A stretch of DNA of 64,000 nucleotides from Arboricoccus pini. GTDB taxonomy: Bacteria; Pseudomonadota; Alphaproteobacteria; Geminicoccales; Geminicoccaceae. The notes beneath the pieces are model-generated. The model saw only the letters and a list, made by a program, of their open reading frames with translations. It was not told where the DNA came from and did not search any database. Within the stretch, counting starts at the first letter, position 1; each line of letters begins with the position of its first letter. A program made the translations under genes and the position numbers. Below, piece after piece: positions 44,647-53,283 of this stretch. Where the stretch lies: positions 1 to 64,000 of the forward strand of contig NZ_FYEH01000011.1 in NCBI RefSeq assembly GCF_900187945.1, written 5' to 3'.

Positions 44647-45012
44647 TCAATATTGGCGGCGGCCGTCCAGCTCGCGATAGGGCGGCACGTCGATGCCGAA
44701 GGCGCGCATCATCTCGATGAAGAGTTCCTTCTTGCCCCAGCCACGCCGTGCCGCTTCCTCCTCGAACCGGTTGCGGATGGTGACGGGCATATTGTTGAAC
44801 GACATCATGACCCGTTCCTCGCGGCGGATGCGTGAGAGCTCGTCGCTGACAAGGCGCGGACTTTGCGTTGCCAGCTCTTCGAGAGCGGTTCCGACCCGGC
44901 GTGATGGCCCCTCCCCTGCCCGTCGTCGGCGCGCAGGCGATGGTGCGACTGCTGGCGGCGTCTCATCCTCGGCATCGAAGGCGCCCAGATCAAGCGGCTT
45001 TAGTTTTGCCAC
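44647..45012 (-). CDS. Small ParA-partner protein, possible DNA-binding
   Basis: 121-residue basic protein. The first 50 residues are Ala/Pro/Arg-rich and probably disordered; the C-terminal part (SFNNMPVTIRNRFEEEAARR, then GWGKKELFIEMMRAFGIDVP) looks like a compact helical or ribbon-helix-helix-like fold. It overlaps parA by 23 bp in the same direction. Partner proteins of ParA in such cassettes bind the centromere. It shows no ParB HTH or nuclease motif, so the assignment rests mainly on context. Confidence 0.7.
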   Translation of the reverse strand: MAKLKPLDLGAFDAEDETPPAVAPSPARRRRAGEGPSRRVGTALEELATQSPRLVSDELSRIRREERVMMSFNNMPVTIRNRFEEEAARRGWGKKELFIEMMRAFGIDVPPYRELDGRRQY

Positions 45013-45643
45013 GACGGCCTCCCAGAAGTTTGTCGGCCCTGAGGGCCTGGATGAACTCGTGCAGATGACGGGCGGCGGCGCCTTCGGGCAGCTGGCCGGT
45101 CGTGTGCATTTCCTTAAAGCCCGTCAGGCTTGGAAGCCCCGCTTTGTAGAGTGGCGCCTCCGCCGTGGTATAGGCCTCACTGACATTGGCCGTCACGCGG
45201 GCTGCCGGGTTGTGGTTCATCAGCACAATCTGCACCGCCTTCGGCCGGCCGGAGATCGCCTGTACCTGCTTGATTTTCTTCCAGGTGCGGATAGCGCCGG
45301 CCGCGTCGGGGCGGCTGGCCCCGCTCGGGATGAGGACGAGGTCGGCGGCCGCCGCCACGTAGACGATCATCTGGCTGTCGATGCCGGCACTGTCGATCAG
45401 GATGACGTCATATTTGGGCCTGAGCCGGTCGACCACCTCGGTGACATTGTCCTCGTTCGTCTCGGCATAGACGTCAAAGCCCGGGTCCGCCAGATCGTGA
45501 AAGTCCATGCATGTGTGTTGGCGGTCGGTGTCGATGACGAGCACCTTGTCCCCTGCCCGCGCCAGGACAAGAGCCAGGGCGCAGAGCAGCGTGCTCTTCC
45601 CGACGCCACCCTTTTGCTGGATTGCCGCAATAACCTGCGCCAT
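44990..45643 (-). CDS. parA: ParA-type partition ATPase
   Basis: 217-residue P-loop ATPase of the MinD/ParA family. The deviant Walker A is QQKGGVGKSTLLCAL with the signature Lys, VLVIDTDRQHTCMDFHDL is Walker A', and YDVILIDSAGIDSQMIVYVA is Walker B. It lacks an N-terminal HTH, so it is the small (type Ib) class whose partner usually regulates the operon. Together with the overlapping small gene and the upstream repeats, it should segregate the replicon. It is 18 kb from the initiator gene. Confidence 0.93.
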   Translation of the reverse strand: MAQVIAAIQQKGGVGKSTLLCALALVLARAGDKVLVIDTDRQHTCMDFHDLADPGFDVYAETNEDNVTEVVDRLRPKYDVILIDSAGIDSQMIVYVAAAADLVLIPSGASRPDAAGAIRTWKKIKQVQAISGRPKAVQIVLMNHNPAARVTANVSEAYTTAEAPLYKAGLPSLTGFKEMHTTGQLPEGAAARHLHEFIQALRADKLLGGRRGKTKAA

Positions 45644-46438
45644 CCTTCTCCTCCATTCTTTGCGCGCAGCCTACCTGAATTCGGCATACAGTAAACTGTC
45701 ATTAGTTATGTGTCGTCAGCCTATGGGTACAACTGGTGATGCTCCTCGTCCCATGCGGTCGATATACAGTCAACCAAGGTCAGACAACTAACTACAGACA
45801 ACAGACGCATGACCTATAATCCGTTTATGTCCCAGCCTGCCCCGCAGTCAGTGCCTATTGTATTTTGGGCTAGGTCTATCGACAGACGACTGACAACTGC
45901 ATAGCAGCTCCAGCGAACTAACGCCAGGCGACCAATAACCGGCAACCGACAACAGACACCAGATATAAAAAATGCGAACTCGCGGACGACAGCCTTCATC
46001 GAGCGGCCCCGTGCGATGCTTTCTTTCTGCCGCTTTTCGATCATCGCCCAATGGAGGAGCGTCAACAGCCAACTGGCAACAGACAACAGACGACAGACGA
46101 CAGACGACAGACAGATATGAATCTGCGTAAGTGGTTAGACCAATCGTACATACGGTTTCGGGCGAACGGGGGAAGGGCGGCCAACCCGGCACGGGAGCGG
46201 GATCGTCGGGCGTCTTGACAAGGTGGCTCGGCTAACATCGATCGGGCCATGATGAAGGCCGCCGGGGCCGATCGGCAACTTGGGATTGCCAGCGCGATGG
46301 CAAGCGTCTCAAGCAAGAAGCTCTAAGAGACAGGCCGCCATGCCCATGCGCCTGTCGCTGATGGGGCGTTCCGACGTAACCCCGAGGAGGGGAGGGGTGC
46401 CGCCGGCCACTGCGGGATGCCCCGATGGGTGCGAGCGG
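45644..46438. repeat. Candidate centromere region upstream of parA
   Basis: A gene-free 795-bp region with many short repeats of the type RACAACAGAC. Clusters lie near 45783-45812, 45881-45900 (GACAGACGACTGACAAC) and 45943-45963 (CAACCGACAACAGACACCAG). At 46065-46083 is the 19-mer also found at 44469-44487, and 46079-46113 is a perfect tandem of five 7-bp units ACAGAC(A/G). The base composition is lower in GC than the surroundings. Such direct repeats just upstream of a small ParA operon are typical of parC/parS sites. The frames read here are only repeat artefacts. Confidence 0.7.
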
Positions 46439-47611
46439 CTAGGCGCGGGCAGGGCTCAGGCGCCGATCGCCGACTCTGAGGGCCAAGGCGCCCACGAGCC
46501 CGATAGCTGCGAGAATGGCCCATAGTTCCGGCCCGTCTCCCGTCAGCAGGAAGGTCGAACCGAGCAGGCTGCCGATACCGCCGCCCAGCGCGAAGGAGAG
46601 CTCGTAGACACCATAATAGCTGCCGCGCTGGCCGCTGCTGTCGGAATAGTCGCCGAGGGCGAGGTCGACGGCGGGCAGGATCATCGTCTCGCCGATAGCG
46701 CAGACGACCACGCAGCTGAATGTCCAGAAGAGCCCGGCGGGCAGAAGGGGCATCAGCGCCATGCCGCTGGCCATGACGAGGAGGCCCAGGCGAATGAGCG
46801 CGCCGGGGCGCAGGCTCTTAAAGATAGAGCGGAGCGCGAACATGGCGACAAAGCAGCTGCCGCCATTGACCAGCCAGACATAGCCCGCGGCGGCCTGGCC
46901 GCCGACGGCGGTGGCGGCCAGGGGAAAGGCGACGCTTAGCTGGGTGAAGAGAATCCAAAAGCTCGTCATGATCAGGCTGAAGGCCAGGAAGCGATGGTCA
47001 CGCAGGACGATGAGCAGGCCCTGTCGCCGGGGTGGCCGTTCGGCCTGATCCGCGAAATTGGTCACGGAGGCTAGAAGGATGGCGCCAAGGATGAGGATCG
47101 CGGCGGCGACGAGGAGGACGCAGGTCGAACCCCTCTGGATCAGGAGGCTGCCGAGCAGCGGGCCCAAAATGGCACCGAGATTGGCCAATTGGTTAAGCCA
47201 GGTCACAGCCACCCGCCGCGCTTCGCCGGGGCGATCGATGAAGAAGGCGCCGATCAGTGTATGGTAGAAGGCACCTCCTAACCCGGCCAATGCCGCGGCG
47301 GCCAGGAGCGCCGGAAGGCTGCCCGTCAGTGCCAAGCTGCCATAGCCCAGAGCTCGCAGAAGCAGGCCCAACATGATCAGGCGGCGATAGCCAAAGCGTT
47401 CACCAAGGCCGCCGACGAGCAGGGGAGCCGCTTGCTGGACGATCAGCAGCGTGGCCATGACCGAGCCTGCCTGCACGCTCGAGAGATGCTTGACGTCTGC
47501 AAGGGTAACCATGATGAACGGTTGCGCCATGAAGGTGCCGACCGTCATGAGGAGGACGACGCTCAGGAGGGGAGTCCACCCAGCCGGCTCGTTTTCTCGT
47601 GCGCGTACCAA
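46439..47611 (-). CDS. MFS transporter behind RiPP precursor 1
   Basis: 390-residue major facilitator from a TTG at 47611, which has GGGAAGG about 9 bp upstream; a longer frame to 47674 starts with residues unlike the family. It has about 12 membrane segments. GERFGYRRLIMLGLLLRALG is motif A, and GGAFYHTLIGAFFIDRPGEA and NQLANLGAILGPLLGSLL lie in the N-half. It resembles sugar/multidrug efflux proteins. It follows the precursor gene by 77 bp on the same strand, with a hairpin between, so export of the mature product or self-resistance is plausible. Confidence 0.85.
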   Translation of the reverse strand: MVRARENEPAGWTPLLSVVLLMTVGTFMAQPFIMVTLADVKHLSSVQAGSVMATLLIVQQAAPLLVGGLGERFGYRRLIMLGLLLRALGYGSLALTGSLPALLAAAALAGLGGAFYHTLIGAFFIDRPGEARRVAVTWLNQLANLGAILGPLLGSLLIQRGSTCVLLVAAAILILGAILLASVTNFADQAERPPRRQGLLIVLRDHRFLAFSLIMTSFWILFTQLSVAFPLAATAVGGQAAAGYVWLVNGGSCFVAMFALRSIFKSLRPGALIRLGLLVMASGMALMPLLPAGLFWTFSCVVVCAIGETMILPAVDLALGDYSDSSGQRGSYYGVYELSFALGGGIGSLLGSTFLLTGDGPELWAILAAIGLVGALALRVGDRRLSPARA

Positions 47612-47642
47612 GAATTTTCGCCTTCCCTCACAGGGCGAGCCA

Positions 47643-47678
47643 GCGGGTGCAAGGGCAATACCTCGCCCATGCACCCGC
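47643..47678 (-). terminator. Intercistronic hairpin between precursor 1 and MFS gene
   Basis: GCGGGTGCATGGGC and GCCCTTGCACCCGC form a 14-bp stem with one T-T mismatch and an 8-nt loop, in the 77-bp gap. No T-run follows. It can act as a partial terminator or mRNA stabiliser so that the precursor is made in excess over the transporter, a layout common in RiPP operons. Confidence 0.6.
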
Positions 47679-47688
47679 CGCCCTTGCC

Positions 47689-48099
47689 TCAGGCCCGTGC
47701 CCGACGGGCCGTGCTAGCCCGGCGCGTGGCCTCGGTGCGAACCGTCGCCGGATCGTCCGTCTTCGATGCCAACTTCAAAGAAGTGGCACTGTCAACCTGC
47801 GGCAGCGGCATCTTGCACGCACCCAGCATGCTGCGGCCAAGTTCTTCCAGATAGTGGGGATCGGCAAGACGTGTCTGGTCGATTTCGGCTGGCATCATGA
47901 TGTTGAGCGTGGTGGCGTCATCCTCGTGCACGACGACCCGACGCCCGCCCAATGACTCGGCATCGAGGCCGGCCGCGGTAAGGGCTTCGATGGGGTCTGA
48001 CCGGAAAGCCGCACGGGCTTTAGGGTCGACGATGGCGGCAGCGAGTGCTGCGCCCAGTTGGCGAACGATCTGACGATCCTTGACGGTGAAGCGAGCCAT
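47689..48099 (-). CDS. RiPP-type precursor with nitrile-hydratase-like leader (NHLP), paralogue 1
   Basis: 136 residues from ATG 48099, with GAGGA 6 bp upstream (an ATG at 48105 has no spacing). It aligns without gaps to the gene at 54562 over 100 residues with 45 identities. Shared parts are DPxAR near 25, AGxD near 43, RVVVHED at 54-60, MP or IP at 69-70, then RxAD, YLExLGR and LGxCKxP with Cys95. RVVVHED and the following Thr-rich hydrophobic stretch match the leader signature of NHLP precursors. A Ser/Thr/Arg-rich tail of 36 residues follows and is missing in the paralogue. It is divergent from the TPR gene and precedes an MFS gene. Confidence 0.78.
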   Translation of the reverse strand: MARFTVKDRQIVRQLGAALAAAIVDPKARAAFRSDPIEALTAAGLDAESLGGRRVVVHEDDATTLNIMMPAEIDQTRLADPHYLEELGRSMLGACKMPLPQVDSATSLKLASKTDDPATVRTEATRRASTARRARA

Positions 48100-48187
48100 G
48101 TTCATTCCTCGGCTTGGTTGTGCGCTGACGCCCGTGCCCCGACGGAGCACAACCCAGGCGCAAGCAAGCCGATCATAGGGACTAACC

Positions 48188-49378
48188 TTGGTGCAGCGAA
48201 CCAATTTGTCCGGTGCGTCAGATGGCATCAATCTAGGATTGATATTCAGGCTTGATCATGCGGATGCCAATAGCGAGGCCACGTGCGACGCGTTGGAACG
48301 AGGTTTTACCACTTATTTCGGCTTGGGGCATGAAGTCGGCTCGTGCGTCCGTGTGGAACAAGCCGATGCTGCACGCTTCGCCTTCCTTCTTCATCTGAAT
48401 GCTTCGTTCTCGGCCGGGTCCTGTCATATCGGCTACAGGCTGGAGGATCCGGCCGACGGCAGGCAGATCCTGGTCGGCTCGATCGTGTTGCCGGCCGATC
48501 TTGCCAGCATGATCGCTGGCGACGAGGCCGATCGCATCGCCTGCCCGGTCGAGTATGCGATCCTGCTCGAATGCGCCGCTGGGCGGACCATCGCCGGTGA
48601 TGCCGCCATGCGTCGGAGCGAGGCTTTGCGCTTCTTCCATGTGCCGGAGGAAGGCCATCGCGAAGCTGCCCTGGCCCTCCTGCATACGGCACAGACCTTG
48701 AACGGCAATGATCCAGGGGTGCTGACCAGTCTGGCGCGGCTGGAGCTCGAACTGCTGGGCGACGTGATCGGGCCCGCTGCGTATGCCGATAGGGTGCAGG
48801 ATATCGTCAGGTTGGCGGAAAAGGCACGGCTCTGCGATTCGGACCGGCCGATCGCTACCGTCCTTCTCGCCATGGCGCATCTCAGGAGCGGTCGGGCAAC
48901 TCCGGCGCGCGCGCTCCTGGCGCAATTGTCGCCCGATTCCTTCCGCCTGCCCGACATCGCTGTGCTTGCAGCCGAGCTCGGCGCCTATCTGGGTCAGCTC
49001 GACGAGACCCATACCGCCCGAGCGGTGGCGGCACTCTGCCTCCACCCGGCACCGCCGGATTGGTGGCGCCAGTCGCTCATCCCGGTTATGTCCATGGCGG
49101 ACGAGCCGAATGCTCTGGTTCAGGCGCGCATGACCCAATGGCCCACGCTGGCCACGCTTGCCTGGCACGCCATCCTGGCCGAACGCCAGGGGGTTGGGAG
49201 CGAGGCCCGCGAGGCGATCGGCCGATGGCATGCCCGCTGGGGTTCAGATGCGATAGTCGGGAACGGGCGACGTCGCGCGGCTGCCACGGCCTGGCTTCGT
49301 CGGGCAGTGCCTTTCATCGAGAATGCCCGCGCCAACGCGTTGCGCGACCTCTTCCTCCAACTGGCCGGCATGAGCTGA
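48188..49378 (+). CDS. TPR-like protein related to SARP C-terminus, no DNA-binding domain
   Basis: 396 residues, from TTG 48188 with AGGGA 6 bp upstream (GTG 48191 is a close alternative). The N-terminal half (LGLIFRLDHADANSEATC, FLLHLNASFS, YRLEDPADGRQILVGSIVLP) resembles the sensor-like module of cyclase/SARP proteins, seen also in the regulator at 54877. The C-terminal half is a helical TPR-like repeat (ALLHTAQTLNGNDPGVLTSL, RLAEKARLCDSDRPIATVLL). The N-terminal winged helix is absent. It is divergent from precursor 1, so they share a promoter region, and it may act as an accessory regulator or scaffold. Function not proven. Confidence 0.7.
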   Translation: MVQRTNLSGASDGINLGLIFRLDHADANSEATCDALERGFTTYFGLGHEVGSCVRVEQADAARFAFLLHLNASFSAGSCHIGYRLEDPADGRQILVGSIVLPADLASMIAGDEADRIACPVEYAILLECAAGRTIAGDAAMRRSEALRFFHVPEEGHREAALALLHTAQTLNGNDPGVLTSLARLELELLGDVIGPAAYADRVQDIVRLAEKARLCDSDRPIATVLLAMAHLRSGRATPARALLAQLSPDSFRLPDIAVLAAELGAYLGQLDETHTARAVAALCLHPAPPDWWRQSLIPVMSMADEPNALVQARMTQWPTLATLAWHAILAERQGVGSEAREAIGRWHARWGSDAIVGNGRRRAAATAWLRRAVPFIENARANALRDLFLQLAGMS

Positions 49379-49399
49379 CTGGTTCTTTTCCGGAGATGC

Positions 49400-50312
49400 C
49401 GACCGCCCCGACAGGAAACTTCGGCAGTACGTACTCCGCCAATTCCTCCAGCACTTCGGCGACACGCCTTGCGCCTCTTGTCGCTTCCGCAAGGCGATCA
49501 GCGCATTCTTGCCCACGCGGAGGTGACGGCCGACTTGCAGCGGCGCGTCGGGGGCTCATCGAGGCCGAAGAACCCCCTGTAGCCGTAGGGCTTGAACACC
49601 TACCCGTCGCCGCGGGACCGCCATTGAGCCAACAGGTCCGAGAGTCTTGCGAAATCGCTTTGATGCAAGAGCCAGCCATCCACTCGATATCCTTTCCGCA
49701 GCAATCGATCGCCAAAACAGGTAGCCGGCCGTCGGCCGGCTTGGGCGCCAGGTCGAGATTCCTATCAAGCTTGCCGTAGTGCTCGGTCCAGTAACCAGGG
49801 AAGCGGCTTTCGGTGATGGTGCGCAGCAGCGCATGGGCCTCCCTGTAGCATTCCGCTCGGTTGTCGTAGCACCGGGCGACGCTGGGTATTCGGTGGCCCG
49901 GTCGCCTGTAGACAGGCCCGGCAACAGCCGGCCACCCGGCAGCTGATCGACGCTGGTTGCCTGTTTGGCGAGCAGCACCGGGTCGCGCGGCGTCATCGCC
50001 ATACCCGCCGTGCCGATGTCTCGCGTGTTCGCCGCTGGCCAGCCCGCATCGACCATCGGATCGTGAATCTGGCCACATCGCCGAAGTAGGGATCAAGGAA
50101 TGGTATGTCGCGCAGCCAGATTACGGCGAAGCCCAAAGCATCCGCCTGTCGCGCCAAGGCTTCGTGTCTTTCCAGAGTTGGTGCGGGACGCTCCGGGTAG
50201 CCTTCCAGCGGAGCGATAAAGCCGAAGTGAGCAGGCCCGGCCGGAAGACGCGTGCATAGGCATGGCGCTGCGCAAGGTCGGCCGGCAAGCTGCCAGTCTC
50301 GATGGCCATCAT
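49400..50312 (-). pseudogene. Frameshifted luciferase-like (LLM) FMN monooxygenase
   Basis: A flavin-dependent LLM-class oxidoreductase is read in pieces over several minus-strand frames. MMAIETGSLPADLAQRHAYA starts at 50312, then a shift near 50226. FGFIAPLEGYPERP, TLERHEALARQADALGFA and DIPFLDPYFGDV follow. A shift near 50060 gives DIGTAGMAMTPRDPVLLAKQ and STGDRATEYP. Another near 49890 gives YGKLDRNLDLAPKPADGRLP. A last one gives ALRKRQEAQGVS and then EVLEELAEYVLPKFPVG. Five shifted parts in correct order imply loss of function. The 3' end runs into the TPR gene, so it may be truncated. Its ATG overlaps the MFS stop (operon remnant). Confidence 0.75.
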
Positions 50313-51844
50313 GCCCTTTCGCCCTTCGTTCCGTCATGTGCGTTCGACCGCCCCAGCAGAGCGAACACCAGCAGCGCCGTCAATGCAGACGCCGCCGCGA
50401 GCACATAAAGCACCCAGCGGAACGCCGTGTCGTAGGTCGTCAGCAGCAGTTCCTGTTCGCTTGGCAGCGCCGCACCGGCCCGGGCTATATCGCCCAAAGC
50501 TGCACGATTGGCTGCCTCGATCACGGCCGTCGGATCGGATGCGGGCAACGCGCCCAGCAGTCCGCCCTGAATTAGAAAGGCGAGCAGCGCACCAGCCAGG
50601 GCGATGGCAACACCATCGGCCGAGACACGCACACAGTTGAAGATGCCGGTTGCCATGCCGGCACGTTCCTTCTCCACCACGTTGACAGCCATGCCGTCCA
50701 TCAGCCCCCACGGCAGTCCGATGCCGATGCCTATCAACGCCAGCGGTGCCATCAGGGCAGGACCGGCGCCACCGGCCAGCACCTGGCCAAGCCACACAAG
50801 CCCGGCACCTGCCAGCAACAGGCCGATGCCTGACTGAACGCCGGATGTGAGCCACCGCGATAGCAGCGCGGCCAGGAACGGCACGATCAGCAGAGGCGCA
50901 GCGAGCGCGATCATCATCTGCCCGGCTTCGAGGGCGTCCAATCCGTCGATGCCGATGAAGCGGCCTGGCAGCATTACGATCAACGTGACGAAGAAGAACG
51001 CCGGCGATGCTGCAAGCACCTGTACGCCTACGAAGCGGGCGCCGGCGAACAGGGACAGGTCGAGCATCGGCCGGGCGACGCGCCGCTCGATGCGCACGAA
51101 GGCAACGGACAGTAGGGCCGCGATCAGCAACGACCCGATGACCGTGGCGCTACGCCAGCCTTCCTCAGGCGCCAGCAGGATACCGTAGGTGAACAACGTG
51201 AGCGCGGCGGTGAAGCTGATGGCGCCGGGCCAGTCCAGGCCGGTCGCATCCGGGTCGCGGGATTCCGTGGCGCTGGTCCACGCCAGCGCGAAGCCCGCCA
51301 CGCCGATCAGGGCAGTTGTCAGGAAGACCCAGCCCCAGCCCGCTATCTCCACCAGCCATCCAGACGCCAACGGTCCGAAGGCCAGGCCAATCCCGAACGT
51401 GGTGCCGAGAAGGCTGAATACGCGCGTGCGGATCGGGCCGTGGAAGGTCTGTGCCAGCGAAGACATGGCGCCGGCGAAGGCAGCCGCGCCGCCAAGTCCC
51501 TGCGCTAGGCGCAGCCCGTCGATCCAGCCGACCGAAGGGGACAGCGGAATGGCGAACGTCACCAGTGCGAACAGCGCGAGGCCGACCAGCCAGACCCGCT
51601 TGCGGCCATAGGTATCCGCTAGGCTGCCCGCAGCCATCATGGCGCTGCCGTAGGTCAGGATGTAGGCGTTGACCACCCAGTTCAGTTGTAGGGCCGTTCC
51701 CCCGAGTTCTTGACTGATGGACGGCAGCACGACGGCCGGCCCGGTGAAGCACAATGGAATCAGAAGGCCGGTGAGGCAGGCGGCGAACAGTTGCAGCCAG
51801 TCGCGTCGGGTGGTGCCGCTCGCGGCGGCCAAAGTCTGTGTCAT
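50309..51844 (-). CDS. MFS transporter, DHA2 (14-TMS) type
   Basis: 511 residues from ATG 51844. PAVVLPSISQELGGTALQLN and NAYILTYGSAMMAAGSLADT, then YGRKRVWLVGLALFAL, form the N-half with motif A (GSLADTYGRKR); AGAMSSLAQTFHGPIRTRVF and GTTFGIGLAFGPLASGWLVE are the motif B and C regions. The length suits 14 helices. It overlaps the damaged LLM gene by 4 bp and is divergent from the LysR gene at 52012, which should control it. Intact, so still possibly an efflux pump. Confidence 0.92.
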   Translation of the reverse strand: MTQTLAAASGTTRRDWLQLFAACLTGLLIPLCFTGPAVVLPSISQELGGTALQLNWVVNAYILTYGSAMMAAGSLADTYGRKRVWLVGLALFALVTFAIPLSPSVGWIDGLRLAQGLGGAAAFAGAMSSLAQTFHGPIRTRVFSLLGTTFGIGLAFGPLASGWLVEIAGWGWVFLTTALIGVAGFALAWTSATESRDPDATGLDWPGAISFTAALTLFTYGILLAPEEGWRSATVIGSLLIAALLSVAFVRIERRVARPMLDLSLFAGARFVGVQVLAASPAFFFVTLIVMLPGRFIGIDGLDALEAGQMMIALAAPLLIVPFLAALLSRWLTSGVQSGIGLLLAGAGLVWLGQVLAGGAGPALMAPLALIGIGIGLPWGLMDGMAVNVVEKERAGMATGIFNCVRVSADGVAIALAGALLAFLIQGGLLGALPASDPTAVIEAANRAALGDIARAGAALPSEQELLLTTYDTAFRWVLYVLAAASALTALLVFALLGRSNAHDGTKGERA

Positions 51845-52011
51845 GGGGAACGTCCGCAAACAATCCGAGGAAGACCAGGCGGACGCCCGAAACCGCATCC
51901 AGAGCGAGGCAACCGCATCCACCTTGTGAATGCAGGAGCGTAGTGACTAACGCTGATGAGAAAAATTGGCTAAAGTTACGAACATATCGGACGGATTTTC
52001 TTAGATAGAGG

Positions 52012-52905
52012 ATGATGGTGGAGTCCCTCAACGGCATTGCGTTCTTCGTCCGGGCAGCGGAAACCCGTAGCTTTTCCGAGGCTGGGCGAGTCCTCGGCAT
52101 CTCGTCTTCCGCCGTAGGCAAGAGCGTGGCCCGGCTGGAGGATCGGCTGGGTGTGCGCTTGCTCCACCGCAGTACCCGCAGCATCACGCTGACTGCCGAG
52201 GGCTCGTTGTTCCTGGAGCGATGCCGACGCATCCTCTGTGAGATCGAGGCGGCGGAGCTGGAGCTGTCGGAAACCCAGCAGGCCCCTCAAGGCAGGCTGC
52301 GCGTAAGCCTGCCGCTGGTCAGCGGCTTGGTTATGCCGGCCCTGACAGCTTTCATGCACCGCTACCCGGCCATCGAACTGGACATGGATTTCTCGGACCG
52401 GATGGTCGATGTGATCGAGGAAGGCTTCGACGCGGTCATCCGCACAGGCGAGCTGACGGATTCCCGACTGATGTCTCGTCCGCTGGGCAACTTCAGACTG
52501 CTACTCGTCGGCTCACCCCGGTATTTCGCCGAACGCGGTACGCCAGGCACACCCGCCGATCTGACCCGCCACGCTTGCCTGCAACACAAGTTTCCCAGTA
52601 CCGGCAAGTTCGAGCCGTGGCCGCTGCGGATACCGGATGGCGAGGCGGAACCCGTCCTCCCGACCTCAATGGTCTGCAATACCACCGAGGTACTGGTGCA
52701 TGTCGCCCGCGATGGCTTAGGCATTGCCTGCCTACCGGACTTCATGGTGCGCGATGCAATCGCAGCAGGCGACCTAGTGACGGTGCTGGACGACTTCAAC
52801 CGGCATCAGGGTGCCTTCCGCATGCTTTGGCCATCCAGCAAGCATCTGGCGCCGAAACTGCGGGCATTCATCGACTTCATGACGACGGAGCTTTTTAAAG
52901 GCTAA
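52012..52905 (+). CDS. LysR-family regulator
   Basis: 297 residues. The N-terminal HTH is FFVRAAETRSFSEAGRVLGI, then SSSAVGKSVARLEDRLGVRL, then LHRSTRSITLTAEG, as in LTTR proteins. The effector domain has GRLRVSLPLVSGLVMPALTA and MDFSDRMVDVIEEGFDAVIR, typical of the AaeR/DmlR-like group. The start is ATG 52012, with a second ATG directly after it. It is divergent from the DHA2 MFS gene across 167 bp, the usual LysR arrangement for controlling the neighbour. Confidence 0.93.
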   Translation: MMVESLNGIAFFVRAAETRSFSEAGRVLGISSSAVGKSVARLEDRLGVRLLHRSTRSITLTAEGSLFLERCRRILCEIEAAELELSETQQAPQGRLRVSLPLVSGLVMPALTAFMHRYPAIELDMDFSDRMVDVIEEGFDAVIRTGELTDSRLMSRPLGNFRLLLVGSPRYFAERGTPGTPADLTRHACLQHKFPSTGKFEPWPLRIPDGEAEPVLPTSMVCNTTEVLVHVARDGLGIACLPDFMVRDAIAAGDLVTVLDDFNRHQGAFRMLWPSSKHLAPKLRAFIDFMTTELFKG

Positions 52906-53283
52906 TATCTGGGACTAGCCCAACGATTGCCCCTTTGTCGCCCGATTTTCCGCCACATCCCGCTACCACGCATCGTCGCTGCAAGCCGCCGCCCTTCGTC
53001 GGGCGAGACGGCATCCTCGGGCTTCGGCACGGTGCCTTTGCCCAGCATCGCTGTGTTGGTCTTCGACAGCGCTGTGCGTTCGGAGAACTGGCTGTTGATC
53101 CGCCGGCCGAGCTGGCACACGCTTTAGCTGCCGTGCAGGGAAGATTCGCTAGACACTGTCTGGCGAACTGGCCAAGTCAGGAAAAACGATCGCATCTGTT
53201 GCAAGTCCGGGCGGCTGCCCCCCGGAGCTGCGAGTAGTCCGGCGAAGTACCGGGCTCGAGGCATCGTCAAACAAAAACCATCC
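52906..53283. other. Gap between LysR and YcaO genes, no gene seen
   Basis: 378 bp without a frame I can support. A minus-strand frame at 52902-53120 gives SQFSERTALSKTNTAMLGKG, which looks loosely protein-like, but it matches no family I know. The stretch could be the scar of the boundary between the LysR module and the YcaO region. Confidence 0.35.

Noticed and set aside
46079-46113. Possible CRISPR repeat array
   Set aside because: Units are only 7 bp and contiguous, with no spacers and no cas genes; centromere-type repeats fit better.
45848-46316. Short minus-strand frames with repeated CRLSSVVCC
   Set aside because: The Cys-rich repeats are direct translations of the ACAGACG DNA repeat, not a peptide gene.
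52902-53120. Possible transposase fragment on the minus strand
   Set aside because: Too short, no DDE or HTH signature and no terminal inverted repeats; similarity was only an impression.
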